DNA of 33,381 nucleotides. It comes from CAYOSU01 sp964406735 (lineage in GTDB: Bacteria > Bacillota > Clostridia > Christensenellales > CAMQZB01). Below, one piece after another: positions 14,648 to 22,975 of this stretch. The number at the start of each line of letters is the position of its first letter. Positions within the stretch are counted from its first letter, which is position 1. Position numbers and translations under genes: made by a program. The DNA lies in contig CAYOSU010000017.1 of the NCBI GenBank assembly GCA_964406735.1, forward strand, positions 1 to 33,381. Reading direction: 5' to 3'. Under the pieces are notes generated by a model. It did no database searches, was not told the DNA's origin, and was given only the letters and a program-made list of their open reading frames with translations.

Positions 14648-15778
14648 TTGGAAAATAAAGATTTCTTTTCTGCGCTCGATGCGTTGGAACTTGAAAAAGG
14701 CATAAGCAAGGAGATGTTTGTCAAGACGCTTGAGACGGCTCTCGTATCGGCATACAAGAAGCATACGGGAACGTCTGCGGCTATATCCGTCAAGCTTAAT
14801 CCCGAAAAGGCAACGATAAAAATTTATGCGACGAAGCTCGTAGTCGAAGAGGTCGGAGACGAAGAAAACGAGATCTCTTTGGAGGACGCTTTGAAAGAAA
14901 AGAAAAATATCAAGGTCGGGGAAGAGCTCGTTACTGAGGTAAAGCCCAAGGATTTCGGCAGAATAGCTGCTCAGACTGCTAAGCAAGTTATCATCCAGAA
15001 GCTCCGTGAGTTTGAAAGAGACGCTGCGATGAACGAATTTACCGAGAAAGAGAGCGAGATCCTGACAGGAATAGTAAGAAGAGTTGACGGACAGACGTAT
15101 TACTTGGATCTTGGTAAAGGCGCAGTAGAGGGCGTCTTGATGCCTCAGGATCAGATAAAGACCGAGCATTTGAGACTTAACGACAGAATAAAGGTATTCG
15201 TAAAGAAAGTTCGCTCTACTCCTAACGGTCCTCAGGTCATCGTTTCGAGAACGAGTACAGGACTCGTAAAGAAATTCTTTGAGAACGAAGTCCCCGAGAT
15301 AAGACAGGGACTTGTACAGATAAAGGCTATCGCAAGAGAGGCCGGTCAAAGAAGCAAGGTCGCTATATATTCTTCCGATGAGAGCATCGATCCGGTAGGT
15401 GCATGCGTAGGTACGAAGGGTGTCAGAGTCAATGCAATAGTAAACGAGCTTAACGGCGAGAAGCTTGACATAATCCCTTGGTGCGAAGATCCGTTGGAGT
15501 TTATCGCAAGAAGCCTTTCTCCAGCTGAGGTAAAGTACGTTGAGGGTAACGAGGAAGAGAAAAAGGCTAAGGTCGTCGTAGCTGACGACAAACTCTCGCT
15601 CGCTATCGGCAAGGAAGGTCAGAACGCAAGACTTGCGGCAAGACTTACCGGCTGGAAGATAGACGTAAAATCGCAGTCTGCGTTTGAGAAAGAAAACAGA
15701 GAAGCTGAAGACGATCTCGACGAATTGATGGGACTCGATCTTGGAGATATAGCGGAAGATAATGAAGAAAATTCCTGA
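14648..15778 (+). CDS. nusA: Transcription termination/antitermination factor NusA
   Basis: 376 residues, the short Firmicutes-type NusA without the C-terminal acidic repeats. It binds RNA polymerase and modulates pausing and termination. Order: N-terminal domain 1-125 (DALELEKGISKEMFVKTLETALVSAYKK), S1 domain about 135-200 (LTGIVRRVDGQTYYLDLG), then two KH domains (DPVGACVGTKGVRVNAIVNELNGEKLD and LSLAIGKEGQNARLAARLTGWKID). It starts at TTG 14648 with GGAGG nine bases upstream; the rare start may limit its level. The last 17 bases overlap ylxR. Confidence 0.97.
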   Translation: MENKDFFSALDALELEKGISKEMFVKTLETALVSAYKKHTGTSAAISVKLNPEKATIKIYATKLVVEEVGDEENEISLEDALKEKKNIKVGEELVTEVKPKDFGRIAAQTAKQVIIQKLREFERDAAMNEFTEKESEILTGIVRRVDGQTYYLDLGKGAVEGVLMPQDQIKTEHLRLNDRIKVFVKKVRSTPNGPQVIVSRTSTGLVKKFFENEVPEIRQGLVQIKAIAREAGQRSKVAIYSSDESIDPVGACVGTKGVRVNAIVNELNGEKLDIIPWCEDPLEFIARSLSPAEVKYVEGNEEEKKAKVVVADDKLSLAIGKEGQNARLAARLTGWKIDVKSQSAFEKENREAEDDLDELMGLDLGDIAEDNEENS

Positions 15779-16031
15779 AAGAACATGTATAGCGTGTCGT
15801 AGCGTAAAGCCGAAGAACGAGCTAATCCGCATCGTCAGGACTCCTGACGGCAAGGTAACGATAGACCTGAGCGGCAAGGCGGCGGGCAGAGGCGCGTATA
15901 TATGCGACGACGAAGCGTGCATAAAAAAGTGCATGAAACAAAAGCCACTCGGCAAAGTATTCAAGGTCGAGGTCGGCGCAGAAGTATATGACGGTCTTTT
16001 GGAGGAATACGTTGCAAAGAAGCAAGGTTGA
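15762..16031 (+). CDS. ylxR: YlxR/DUF448 RNA-binding protein (RnpM-like)
   Basis: 89 residues. YlxR signature RTCIACRSVKPKNELIRIVRTPDG followed by GRGAYICDDEACIKK. In Bacillus subtilis this family member has been reported as an RNase P modulator; the function here is inferred by homology. It is encoded between nusA and ylxQ, its conserved position, and overlaps nusA by 17 bases and ylxQ by 20. Confidence 0.93.
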   Translation: MKKIPERTCIACRSVKPKNELIRIVRTPDGKVTIDLSGKAAGRGAYICDDEACIKKCMKQKPLGKVFKVEVGAEVYDGLLEEYVAKKQG

Positions 16032-16335
16032 AACGTTTATAGGCTTTTCGATAAGAGCGAGAAAGGTCGTGTCGGGCACTAATTCCGTCGAGGCAACGAG
16101 AAAGATAAATAGCCTTTATCTATGCCATACGGCGAGCGACAATGCAAAAAAGATCGCAATGTCGAAAGCAAAAAAATGTAACGTACCGCTCGTTCTTGTC
16201 AAAGGAAAGAGCGTGGAGGAAATATTGAATAAGGAAAATTGTAAAATGTTTGCTATAACGGACGAAGCGTTAAGCAATGCAGTTATCTCGAATTTAGACG
16301 AAAACTACGAAATAATCTTCAGAGGTGAAAATTAA
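16012..16335 (+). CDS. ylxQ: L7Ae/YlxQ-family ribosomal-type RNA-binding protein
   Basis: 107 residues if started at TTG 16012, which has GGAGG six bases upstream and gives the usual N-terminus (KVETFIGFSIRARKVVSG). An ATG at 15988 adds eight residues but lacks a comparable site. The L7Ae fold shows CHTASDNAKKIAMSKAKKCNVPLV and EILNKENCKMFAITDEALS. It probably binds kink-turn RNA. It abuts infB (next base is the ATG). Confidence 0.88.
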   Translation: MQRSKVETFIGFSIRARKVVSGTNSVEATRKINSLYLCHTASDNAKKIAMSKAKKCNVPLVLVKGKSVEEILNKENCKMFAITDEALSNAVISNLDENYEIIFRGEN

Positions 16336-19059
16336 ATGGCAGAAACAAAGAAATCGACAACCAATTTTGAAAATATCAAACAGTTGAGCCAAACCGTTTC
16401 GAGCGGTGATTTGATGGGCATCTCGAAGAAGGCTAAGGAGCTCCACAGAATGAGCGGTCAGCTTCTCGACAACGCTCGCTCCATAGCAAGTGGAATAGCA
16501 AATAAGAGCGAGGAACAGGTGGCTTCTGAAACTGTTACCGTTGTAACCGAAGCTGTCGTTGAGACGAAAAAGCCTGAGGTCGTCAAGGAAGAGACGAAGA
16601 AAGCCGAAGAGCCTATCGTTGAAGAAAAAGTTGTTGCTAAGGAAGAAATTCCTGTAGTAAAAGAAGAGCCTGAGGCGGAGTTAGTCCCCGAGGTCAAAAA
16701 AGAGACTCAAAAGCCAGTAGAAGAGCCCAAATCGGAAGAAAAGGCCGAAGTAAAAGTAGCGGCAAAGACCGAAGAAGTCAAGCCCGAGCCCAAGGCAGAA
16801 GCTCCAAAAAAGAGAGAGATGTCTCAGGCTGAAAAGGACGCTATCGCTCGTGCGATCGAGAGAGACAGACTTTGGAAGCAGAAAAACGCAGAGGCAAAGG
16901 CGGCAGAGGGCGGAAACGTAAGACGTTTTGACAACAGAGGTAATAACCGTCCGCAGGGAACGAGAACGTTCGGCGAAAGACCTAACGGAAAGAACGGACA
17001 AAAGCCAATGGCAGGTAAGTTCGACAAGGACGGCGATAATGCCAATACCCGTCCGCAGGTAAAGAAGACTGTTAAGCCTTCAGTTGCTCCTGCGTTCGTA
17101 CCGCCTACGACAAATAAGAACTTCGCAAACAAGAAGAAAGATAAGCCTTCGGACGATAACAAGAAGGCAATGAATAAGAGAACGCTCATCAGAAAGGGCT
17201 TTATTACTGAGGGTGGCGAAGACTTCGACGAGAGAATGGGTAGCCACAAGATCCGCCCGAGAAAGGCCAAGGAGACCGCTGTCGTTCAGAAAGCCGCTCC
17301 CATCAAGATCGAGCACGCAGTCGTTACGACCGACGTGATCCCTATCAAGTCGTTGTCCGAGAAGATCGGAATAACGGCAACGGAGATAACGAAGAAGCTT
17401 TTCAGCGAGGGCCAGCTCAAAACTATCAACGATTCGATAGATTTCACGACTGCCGAGTATATCGCTATGGAATACGGCGTAACGCTCGAATATAAGCCCG
17501 AGGTTACGGCTGAAGAAGAACTTTTCAGCGACGTTGCGGACGACGAGAGCACTCTCGTTACTCGTCCTCCCGTCGTTACCGTTATGGGACACGTCGACCA
17601 CGGTAAAACTTCCTTGCTTGACGCTATCAAGAACTCTCAGGTAACGGCAACCGAGGCAGGCGGAATCACACAGCACATCGGTGCGTATTCAGTTGAGATA
17701 AACGGCAGAAAGATCACATTCATCGACACTCCCGGACACGAAGCGTTCACGGCAATGAGAATGAGAGGTGCACAGATAACGGATATCGCTATTCTGGTAG
17801 TTGCCGCAGACGACGGCGTTATGCCGCAGACGGCAGAGGCGATAAACCATATCAAGGCGGCAGGCGTCGAAATGATCGTTGCCATCAACAAGATGGATAA
17901 GCCGACTGCAGACAAGAACAGGATCATGCAGCAGCTCGTTGATTATGAGGTGCTCTCCGAGGAGTGGGGCGGCAATACGATAATGGTTCCCGTTTCCGCG
18001 AAGACCAAGGAAGGCATTAACGACCTCTTAGAGGCGATACTTACCGTTGCTGACGTCAAGGAACTCAAGGCAAATCCGAATAGAAAGGCTTCGGGTATCG
18101 TCGTTGAGGCTCAGCTTGACAAGGGCAAAGGTCCTATGGCAACTGTACTCGTACAGAACGGTACGCTCAAAGTCGGCGACACGGTAATTTCCGGTTTGGC
18201 GGCAGGTAAGATAAGAGCTATGATGGACGACAAGGGAAGAAAAGTCGCTTCCGCAGGCCCGTCCAGCGCAGTTTCCGTACTCGGACTTTCTGAAGTCCCC
18301 GAGGCAGGCGATAGAATAATTGCAGTTTCCGACGACAAGCTTTCGAGAGCGGTAATCGCCGAGAGAGAGACGAGAAGAAAGGAAGAGATGATGAAACAGC
18401 AGGGTGCTGTTTCGCTCGAAGACCTGGCAAGACGCTTGAAAGAAGGTCAGCTTAAGGGACTTAACCTTATCATCAAAGCGGACGTTCAGGGCTCTTATGA
18501 GGCTGTAAAGCAGGCTCTCTTGAAGCTTTCAAACGACGAAGTATCCGTAAAGGTCATCCACGGTGGCGTAGGTGCGATTAACGAATCCGACGTTATGCTC
18601 GCATCGACCTCGTCTGCGATAATAATCGGCTTCAACGTACGCCCCGACGCAAAGACCAAAGCTATGGCAGAGCGTGATAAAGTCGAGATCAAGACTTATA
18701 GAATAATCTATGACGCTATCGACGATATCTCTGCGGCGTTAAAGGGTATGCTTGCGCCCAAGTTCAACGAAGTATTCTTAGGAAGTATCGAGGTAAGAGA
18801 CGTCTTCAAGATAACAGGCGTAGGAACGATCGCAGGCGGTTACGTAATCGAGGGCAAGATCTTGAGAAATTCCAAAGCGAAGCTCGTCCGTCAGGGTATC
18901 ATCATCCACGAGGGTAACATCTCGTCGCTCAAACGCTTTAAGGACGACGTTAAGGAAGTTCAGCAGGGTTACGAGTGCGGTATCGGTCTTGAAAACTATA
19001 ACGACATCAAGGTCGGCGACGTAATCGAAGTTTCCGTAATGGAAGAAGTAAAGGCGTAA
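16336..19059 (+). CDS. infB: Translation initiation factor IF-2
   Basis: 907 residues. It places initiator tRNA on the 30S subunit, using GTP. The N-terminal ~270 residues are low-complexity: a Glu/Lys/Val-rich stretch (residues 60-170) and then an Arg/Asn/Gly-rich segment, probably disordered. A small IF2 N-domain (IPIKSLSEKIGITATEITKKLF) follows near 335. The GTPase has G1 GHVDHGKT from residue 418, GGITQHIGA, DTPGHEAF, NKMDKP and SAKTKEG, then domains II, III and IV. GAGGTGA is upstream of ATG 16336. Confidence 0.98.
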   Translation: MAETKKSTTNFENIKQLSQTVSSGDLMGISKKAKELHRMSGQLLDNARSIASGIANKSEEQVASETVTVVTEAVVETKKPEVVKEETKKAEEPIVEEKVVAKEEIPVVKEEPEAELVPEVKKETQKPVEEPKSEEKAEVKVAAKTEEVKPEPKAEAPKKREMSQAEKDAIARAIERDRLWKQKNAEAKAAEGGNVRRFDNRGNNRPQGTRTFGERPNGKNGQKPMAGKFDKDGDNANTRPQVKKTVKPSVAPAFVPPTTNKNFANKKKDKPSDDNKKAMNKRTLIRKGFITEGGEDFDERMGSHKIRPRKAKETAVVQKAAPIKIEHAVVTTDVIPIKSLSEKIGITATEITKKLFSEGQLKTINDSIDFTTAEYIAMEYGVTLEYKPEVTAEEELFSDVADDESTLVTRPPVVTVMGHVDHGKTSLLDAIKNSQVTATEAGGITQHIGAYSVEINGRKITFIDTPGHEAFTAMRMRGAQITDIAILVVAADDGVMPQTAEAINHIKAAGVEMIVAINKMDKPTADKNRIMQQLVDYEVLSEEWGGNTIMVPVSAKTKEGINDLLEAILTVADVKELKANPNRKASGIVVEAQLDKGKGPMATVLVQNGTLKVGDTVISGLAAGKIRAMMDDKGRKVASAGPSSAVSVLGLSEVPEAGDRIIAVSDDKLSRAVIAERETRRKEEMMKQQGAVSLEDLARRLKEGQLKGLNLIIKADVQGSYEAVKQALLKLSNDEVSVKVIHGGVGAINESDVMLASTSSAIIIGFNVRPDAKTKAMAERDKVEIKTYRIIYDAIDDISAALKGMLAPKFNEVFLGSIEVRDVFKITGVGTIAGGYVIEGKILRNSKAKLVRQGIIIHEGNISSLKRFKDDVKEVQQGYECGIGLENYNDIKVGDVIEVSVMEEVKA

Positions 19060-19062
19060 TAT

Positions 19063-19422
19063 ATGAATAAAAGAATGCAGATGGTCGGAGGGGAGATAAA
19101 AAGAGTACTCTCCGACTCTTTGAGAAAAATAAAAGACCCCGATTTTACCGAGATAACCTCTATACTTGAAGTATCAACGACTTCAGACCTCGACTTTGCG
19201 TACGTCGTGCTGTCGATATATTCAAACGACGAAGAAAAACGCAAAAAGACCTTTGACGCAGTAGTCAAGGCAGGCGGCTTTTTGAGGCACGAGGTTGCGA
19301 CGAATATGAAGATAAGGAAAGCTCCGAAGCTTGTATTCTCGCTTGATGAATCGGCAAAGTACAGCGCACATATCAACTCCATTTTGGAGACGCTCGATAT
19401 AAGCAAAGAGGAAGAGCAGTGA
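19063..19422 (+). CDS. rbfA: 30S ribosome-binding factor A
   Basis: 119 residues. A single KH-type domain that aids 16S rRNA maturation and 30S assembly. RMQMVGGEIKRVLSDSLRKIKDPDF at the start and ATNMKIRKAPKLVFSLDESAKYSAHINSIL near the end are typical. It starts three bases after infB and overlaps the next start (GTGA). Confidence 0.95.
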   Translation: MNKRMQMVGGEIKRVLSDSLRKIKDPDFTEITSILEVSTTSDLDFAYVVLSIYSNDEEKRKKTFDAVVKAGGFLRHEVATNMKIRKAPKLVFSLDESAKYSAHINSILETLDISKEEEQ

Positions 19423-20363
19423 TAGACTTAAAAGAGCTGGCAAAATTTAATAATATCGCAATAGCGATACACACTCGTCCCGACGGAGACGCAATAGGGT
19501 CTTCGTCTGCGCTTTCGAAGGGCTTTGAGGCGTTAGGCAGGCGAGTAGACTTGCTGTGCGATTGCGATGTCCCGAAAAAGCTTAGATTTCTGAGCGGAGT
19601 GGGAGAATATAAGAAAACGACAGACGTGAAATACGACCTTGTCGTTTTTTGCGATTGCGGAGACGAAACGAGGATAGGAAATATCGATCTTGATCTTAGA
19701 GGAGCTAAGATCGCAATAATAGACCACCATGCGACGCAAACAAAGCGTGGGGATTTTAACTTAATCTGTCCGCAGGTATCGTCTGCAAGCGAATTGGTAT
19801 TAGAGATCTTAGAGAAAAACGGCATAGAGATAACCAAGGCTATGGCGGATCTCATGTATACGGGGCTTATGACCGATACGGGCAATTTTTGCCACACGAA
19901 CGTTACGCAGAAGACCTTTGAGAATGCGGCAAGATTAGTTGGATACGGCGCAGAGCCTAACCTTCTTTCAGGTAGGATATTCAAGCTCCTTGAGGGAAAT
20001 AAATATAAGCTCCTTGCGAACGCATTGATGGCTACGAGGCTTCTGGATGACGGAAGGATAGCGTACATCTACATTTCAAAGGATATGCTTGAAAAGTGCG
20101 GCTGTGCCATAACGGAGACCGAGGGAATAATAGATTCCGCACTCTCTATCGAGGGAGTACAGATAGCGGCTGTTATGACGGACGGTGTCAAGAGTGGCTC
20201 GTACAAGATATCACTTCGCTCTATCGCAGGAATAGACGTTTCTCGTGCGGCGGAGACTGTTGGCGGCGGCGGACACAAGCAAGCGTCCGGCTGTATGCTC
20301 TTTGGCGAGTATTACGACGTAGAGGAAAGGCTGATAAGCCTTTTGAAGAAATACACCATATGA
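19419..20363 (+). CDS. nrnA: DHH/DHHA1 phosphoesterase (NrnA-type oligoribonuclease / pAp phosphatase)
   Basis: 314 residues. The family degrades nanoRNA and dephosphorylates 3'-phosphoadenosine 5'-phosphate, and some members cleave cyclic dinucleotide products. Metal motifs: HTRPDGDAIGS near 18-28, CDCGDE near 78, DHHATQ near 102-107, and the DHHA1 part with GGGGHKQASG near 287. It starts at GTG 19419 inside the rbfA stop and overlaps truB by four bases. The position between rbfA and truB matches other Firmicutes. Confidence 0.93.
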   Translation: MIDLKELAKFNNIAIAIHTRPDGDAIGSSSALSKGFEALGRRVDLLCDCDVPKKLRFLSGVGEYKKTTDVKYDLVVFCDCGDETRIGNIDLDLRGAKIAIIDHHATQTKRGDFNLICPQVSSASELVLEILEKNGIEITKAMADLMYTGLMTDTGNFCHTNVTQKTFENAARLVGYGAEPNLLSGRIFKLLEGNKYKLLANALMATRLLDDGRIAYIYISKDMLEKCGCAITETEGIIDSALSIEGVQIAAVMTDGVKSGSYKISLRSIAGIDVSRAAETVGGGGHKQASGCMLFGEYYDVEERLISLLKKYTI

Positions 20364-21211
20364 ACAGCGGAGTAATAAATTTCTTGAAGCCCGTCGGTAT
20401 GACCTCGTCCGATGCAGTCGGCATAGTGAAAAAAGCCACGGGAATAAAAAGAGTCGGGCATTTAGGGACGTTAGATCCTCTTGCATCCGGTGTTTTGCCG
20501 ATAGCGTTCGGTAAAGCCACCAGACTTTTCGACGTGTTTTTGAAGAAAAAGAAGACGTATATAGCATTTTTTGATTTTTCTTATACGACTGATACGCTCG
20601 ATAACGACGGCGTAGTAACAGAAAGAACGGACAAGATAGTTAGTGAATGCGATATTGAGCGAGTTTTGCCGCAATTTATAGGGAAAATAAGTCAGCTTCC
20701 CCCAAAGTATTCTGCAAAGAATATTGACGGCAAAAGGGCGTATGACTTGGCAAGAAGCGGCAAGGACTTTGACCTTAAAGCGAGCGAGATAGAAATATTT
20801 GATCTCAAACTTCTGAAAAAAGAAGGCGATTCGTTCGTTTTTGAGATAGAATGCTCGGCAGGGACGTATATCAGGTCGATAGCAAGGGACTTGGGCAAGG
20901 CACTTGGAGCGTGTGGCACTATGACTGCGCTCATAAGAACTCAAAGCGGTAGATTTACTGCAGAGAATGCGGTAACAAAAGACGAGCTAAGAGATGACGT
21001 TGGAGCGTGTGTTATTACGGCGGAAGAAGCGTTATCGGAGTATGAGAGCGTTTATTTTGACGGAGAAGAGGCGACAAAGCTCAAAAACGGAGTTAAGATA
21101 AGGACGACTGAAAAGGACGGAACGTACAGATCGTATCTCGACGGCAGGTTTGACGGTTTAATAGAGATAACGGGCGGAGAAACGTCAAAAAGAGTTGTTA
21201 TAGATGATTAG
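20360..21211 (+). CDS. truB: tRNA pseudouridine(55) synthase
   Basis: 283 residues from ATG 20360, which overlaps the nrnA stop (ATGA); upstream extension of the frame has no family similarity. TruB isomerises U55 in the T-loop of tRNAs. Motifs: NFLKPVGMTSSDAV, RVGHLGTLDPLASGVLPIAFGKATR with the catalytic Asp, KTYIAFFDF, QLPPKYSAKNIDGKRAYDLAR, and CSAGTYIRSIARDLG. A small C-terminal domain follows. It overlaps ribF by eight bases. Confidence 0.97.
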   Translation: MNSGVINFLKPVGMTSSDAVGIVKKATGIKRVGHLGTLDPLASGVLPIAFGKATRLFDVFLKKKKTYIAFFDFSYTTDTLDNDGVVTERTDKIVSECDIERVLPQFIGKISQLPPKYSAKNIDGKRAYDLARSGKDFDLKASEIEIFDLKLLKKEGDSFVFEIECSAGTYIRSIARDLGKALGACGTMTALIRTQSGRFTAENAVTKDELRDDVGACVITAEEALSEYESVYFDGEEATKLKNGVKIRTTEKDGTYRSYLDGRFDGLIEITGGETSKRVVIDD

Positions 21212-22088
21212 GATAACCTACGGACAAAAAACAGAATATAAATTGAGCGTTGCACTCGGCTTTTTCGATTGCTTGCACGTCGGGCATATGGCTCTTATCA
21301 ACGAGGCGAAAAAATACGGAAACGCCGCGGTTTTTACCTTTACTAACGACATATCTCCGTATTTATCCGGCAAAGACGGGTACGTATACACCTTTGAGGA
21401 AAGGTGTAAAAGGCTTGAAAGACATGACGTTTTTGCCGTTATTTCGGCAAGATTCGACGAGGATTTTATGAAAACTTCGCCGCAAGACTTCCTCGATGCG
21501 ATATTAAAAACTGCTGATATCTCGACGGTCGTTTGTGGAGAAGATTACACGTTCGGTGCAGGCGGAAAGGGCGACGTTGCGTTTTTGAGAGAGCATTGCG
21601 AAAAAGAGGGAATAGGGCTTGTCATCGTACCAAAAGTTTGCGTCGACGGTGAGGTCGTATCGACGACGTTGGCAAAAAAATGCCTCAAAAACGGCGATTT
21701 AGAGCGTTTGAACAGGCTTTTAAGCGCAAATTACTCTGTCGACGGAGTGGTTGAAAAGGGCGAGCAGAACGGTTCTAAAATAGGTTTCCCTACCGCTAAT
21801 ATCGAGCTTTCGGAAGGACAAACGAGGCTTAAAGAGGGCGTTTACGGCGGGTACGTGCTGTTTGACGGTGCAAGGCATAAAGCGATAATAAACGCAGGTG
21901 CAAGACCTACGTTGTCGTCTTACAAGTACAAAATAGAGTGCCATATGGATGGTGCGTTCACTCCGCTTTACGGGAAGTCCGTTGAGGTGGAATTTGCGTT
22001 CAAGATAAGGGACGTGAGAAAATTTAAGAGCTTAGATGAGCTCAAAGTCCAGCTAAATAAGGACAGTAAAAATTTTGAGAGGTTATGA
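21204..22088 (+). CDS. ribF: Bifunctional riboflavin kinase / FAD synthetase
   Basis: 294 residues. The N-terminal nucleotidyltransferase (FMN to FAD) shows ALGFFDCLHVGHMALI and CGEDYTFGAGGKGDVAFL; the C-terminal riboflavin kinase shows GSKIGFPTANIEL, GVYGGYVLFDG and INAGARPTLSSYKYKIECHM. Two departures: FDC for the usual FDG before the HxGH motif, and STTLAKK where most members have SSTxIR. Activity is probably kept, but the synthetase site is atypical. Last of the classical nusA-operon genes. Confidence 0.93.
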   Translation: MIRITYGQKTEYKLSVALGFFDCLHVGHMALINEAKKYGNAAVFTFTNDISPYLSGKDGYVYTFEERCKRLERHDVFAVISARFDEDFMKTSPQDFLDAILKTADISTVVCGEDYTFGAGGKGDVAFLREHCEKEGIGLVIVPKVCVDGEVVSTTLAKKCLKNGDLERLNRLLSANYSVDGVVEKGEQNGSKIGFPTANIELSEGQTRLKEGVYGGYVLFDGARHKAIINAGARPTLSSYKYKIECHMDGAFTPLYGKSVEVEFAFKIRDVRKFKSLDELKVQLNKDSKNFERL

Positions 22089-22092
22089 CTTT

Positions 22093-22944
22093 ATGAGAAT
22101 AGGACCGTCGGGAAATTCTGAAGAATTTTACGCTCAGGGATTCAAAAATACAGAGGATGAGCCGAAATGGCTGAAAGAAACGTTAGGGCTAAACGCATAC
22201 GAGTATTCGTTCGGAAGAGGCGTCAATATGAGCCATGAAAAGGCTGAGAAGATAAGAGTCGAAGCAGAGAAGTATGACGTTCTTATTTCGGGCCATGCTC
22301 CGTATTTTATCAATCTTGCCAACCTTGATGACGGAATGCTTGAAAAGTCGTATACGTACGTTACCTCGACTGCCGAGATGACGAGGTCTATGGGCGGCGA
22401 GAGGGTAATATTCCACCCGGCTGCACAAGGTAAGCTCGAACGTGCGGACGCGGTAGCAAGAACGGTGGATAACGCAAAGAGGCTTCTTGATAAAATTATG
22501 GAAAGAGGGTACGGCGACATGACGTTTTGTCCCGAGACAATGGGGAAGATCCGTCAGATAGGTGATACTACCGAGGTGCTTCAGATATGCAAGCTTTGGG
22601 ATAACTTCATTCCGTGCATAGATTTCGGACATCTTAACGCAAGAACGCAAGGCTCGCTTAAAACGGTCAACGACTTCAAGGATATACTCAACGAGATAGT
22701 AGATACTATAGGTGAGCGCGGGAAGAGACTTCACGTACACTTTTCAAAGATAATGTACGGTAACAGCGGCGAGATAAAGCACCTTAATTTTGACGACGAG
22801 GTATACGGTCCCAACCCCGAACTTTTCGCCGAAGCGATCGTTTCGCTCGGTTTTGAGCCTACAATTATATGCGAATCTGCAGGACATCAGGCATTTGATG
22901 CGAAAAGTATGAGGGAAATGATTGAAAAACTTCAAGGAATGTGA
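22093..22944 (+). CDS. Divergent endonuclease IV-like TIM-barrel protein
   Basis: 283 residues from ATG 22093 (GAGAGG ten bases upstream, overlapping the ribF stop region); an upstream TTG at 22075 is less likely. Endonuclease IV repairs abasic sites with a three-metal centre. Aligned to E. coli Nfo, ligands H68, H108, E148, D177, H180, H216, H230 and E261 are present, but the position matching D229 is Ile (IKH instead of DRH). The region after it, HLNFDDEVYGPN, is unlike classical Nfo. It could be an AP endonuclease variant or a sugar-isomerase-like relative. It is the last gene before the pepP promoter. Confidence 0.78.
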   Translation: MRIGPSGNSEEFYAQGFKNTEDEPKWLKETLGLNAYEYSFGRGVNMSHEKAEKIRVEAEKYDVLISGHAPYFINLANLDDGMLEKSYTYVTSTAEMTRSMGGERVIFHPAAQGKLERADAVARTVDNAKRLLDKIMERGYGDMTFCPETMGKIRQIGDTTEVLQICKLWDNFIPCIDFGHLNARTQGSLKTVNDFKDILNEIVDTIGERGKRLHVHFSKIMYGNSGEIKHLNFDDEVYGPNPELFAEAIVSLGFEPTIICESAGHQAFDAKSMREMIEKLQGM

Positions 22945-22950
22945 TATACT
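22922..22950 (+). promoter_or_regulatory. Internal promoter for the Xaa-Pro peptidase-efp pair
   Basis: TTGAAA (22922-22927), a 17-bp spacer and TATACT (22945-22950). The TGA just before the -10 is both the extended -10 TGN and the stop codon of the preceding gene. It allows pepP-efp transcription independent of the nusA operon. Confidence 0.72.
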
Positions 22951-22975
22951 TACTAAGTTAAAGGAAGTTTTTTAT

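Noticed and set aside
14291..15964. A 557-codon open frame on the minus strand
   Set aside because: It is antisense to rimP, nusA and ylxR, which are certain. Its Ser/Leu/Tyr/Arg-heavy composition is typical of an antisense shadow.
19373..20068. A 231-codon open frame on the minus strand
   Set aside because: It is antisense to nrnA, which carries complete DHH motifs; no ribosome binding site or family similarity.
20096..20359. N-terminal extension of truB
   Set aside because: The added residues overlap nrnA, have no similarity to TruB, and the ATG at 20360 is coupled to the nrnA stop.
22075..22092. Upstream TTG start for the endonuclease IV-like gene
   Set aside because: The ATG at 22093 has a better-placed GAGAGG and begins with the usual MRIGPSG N-terminus.
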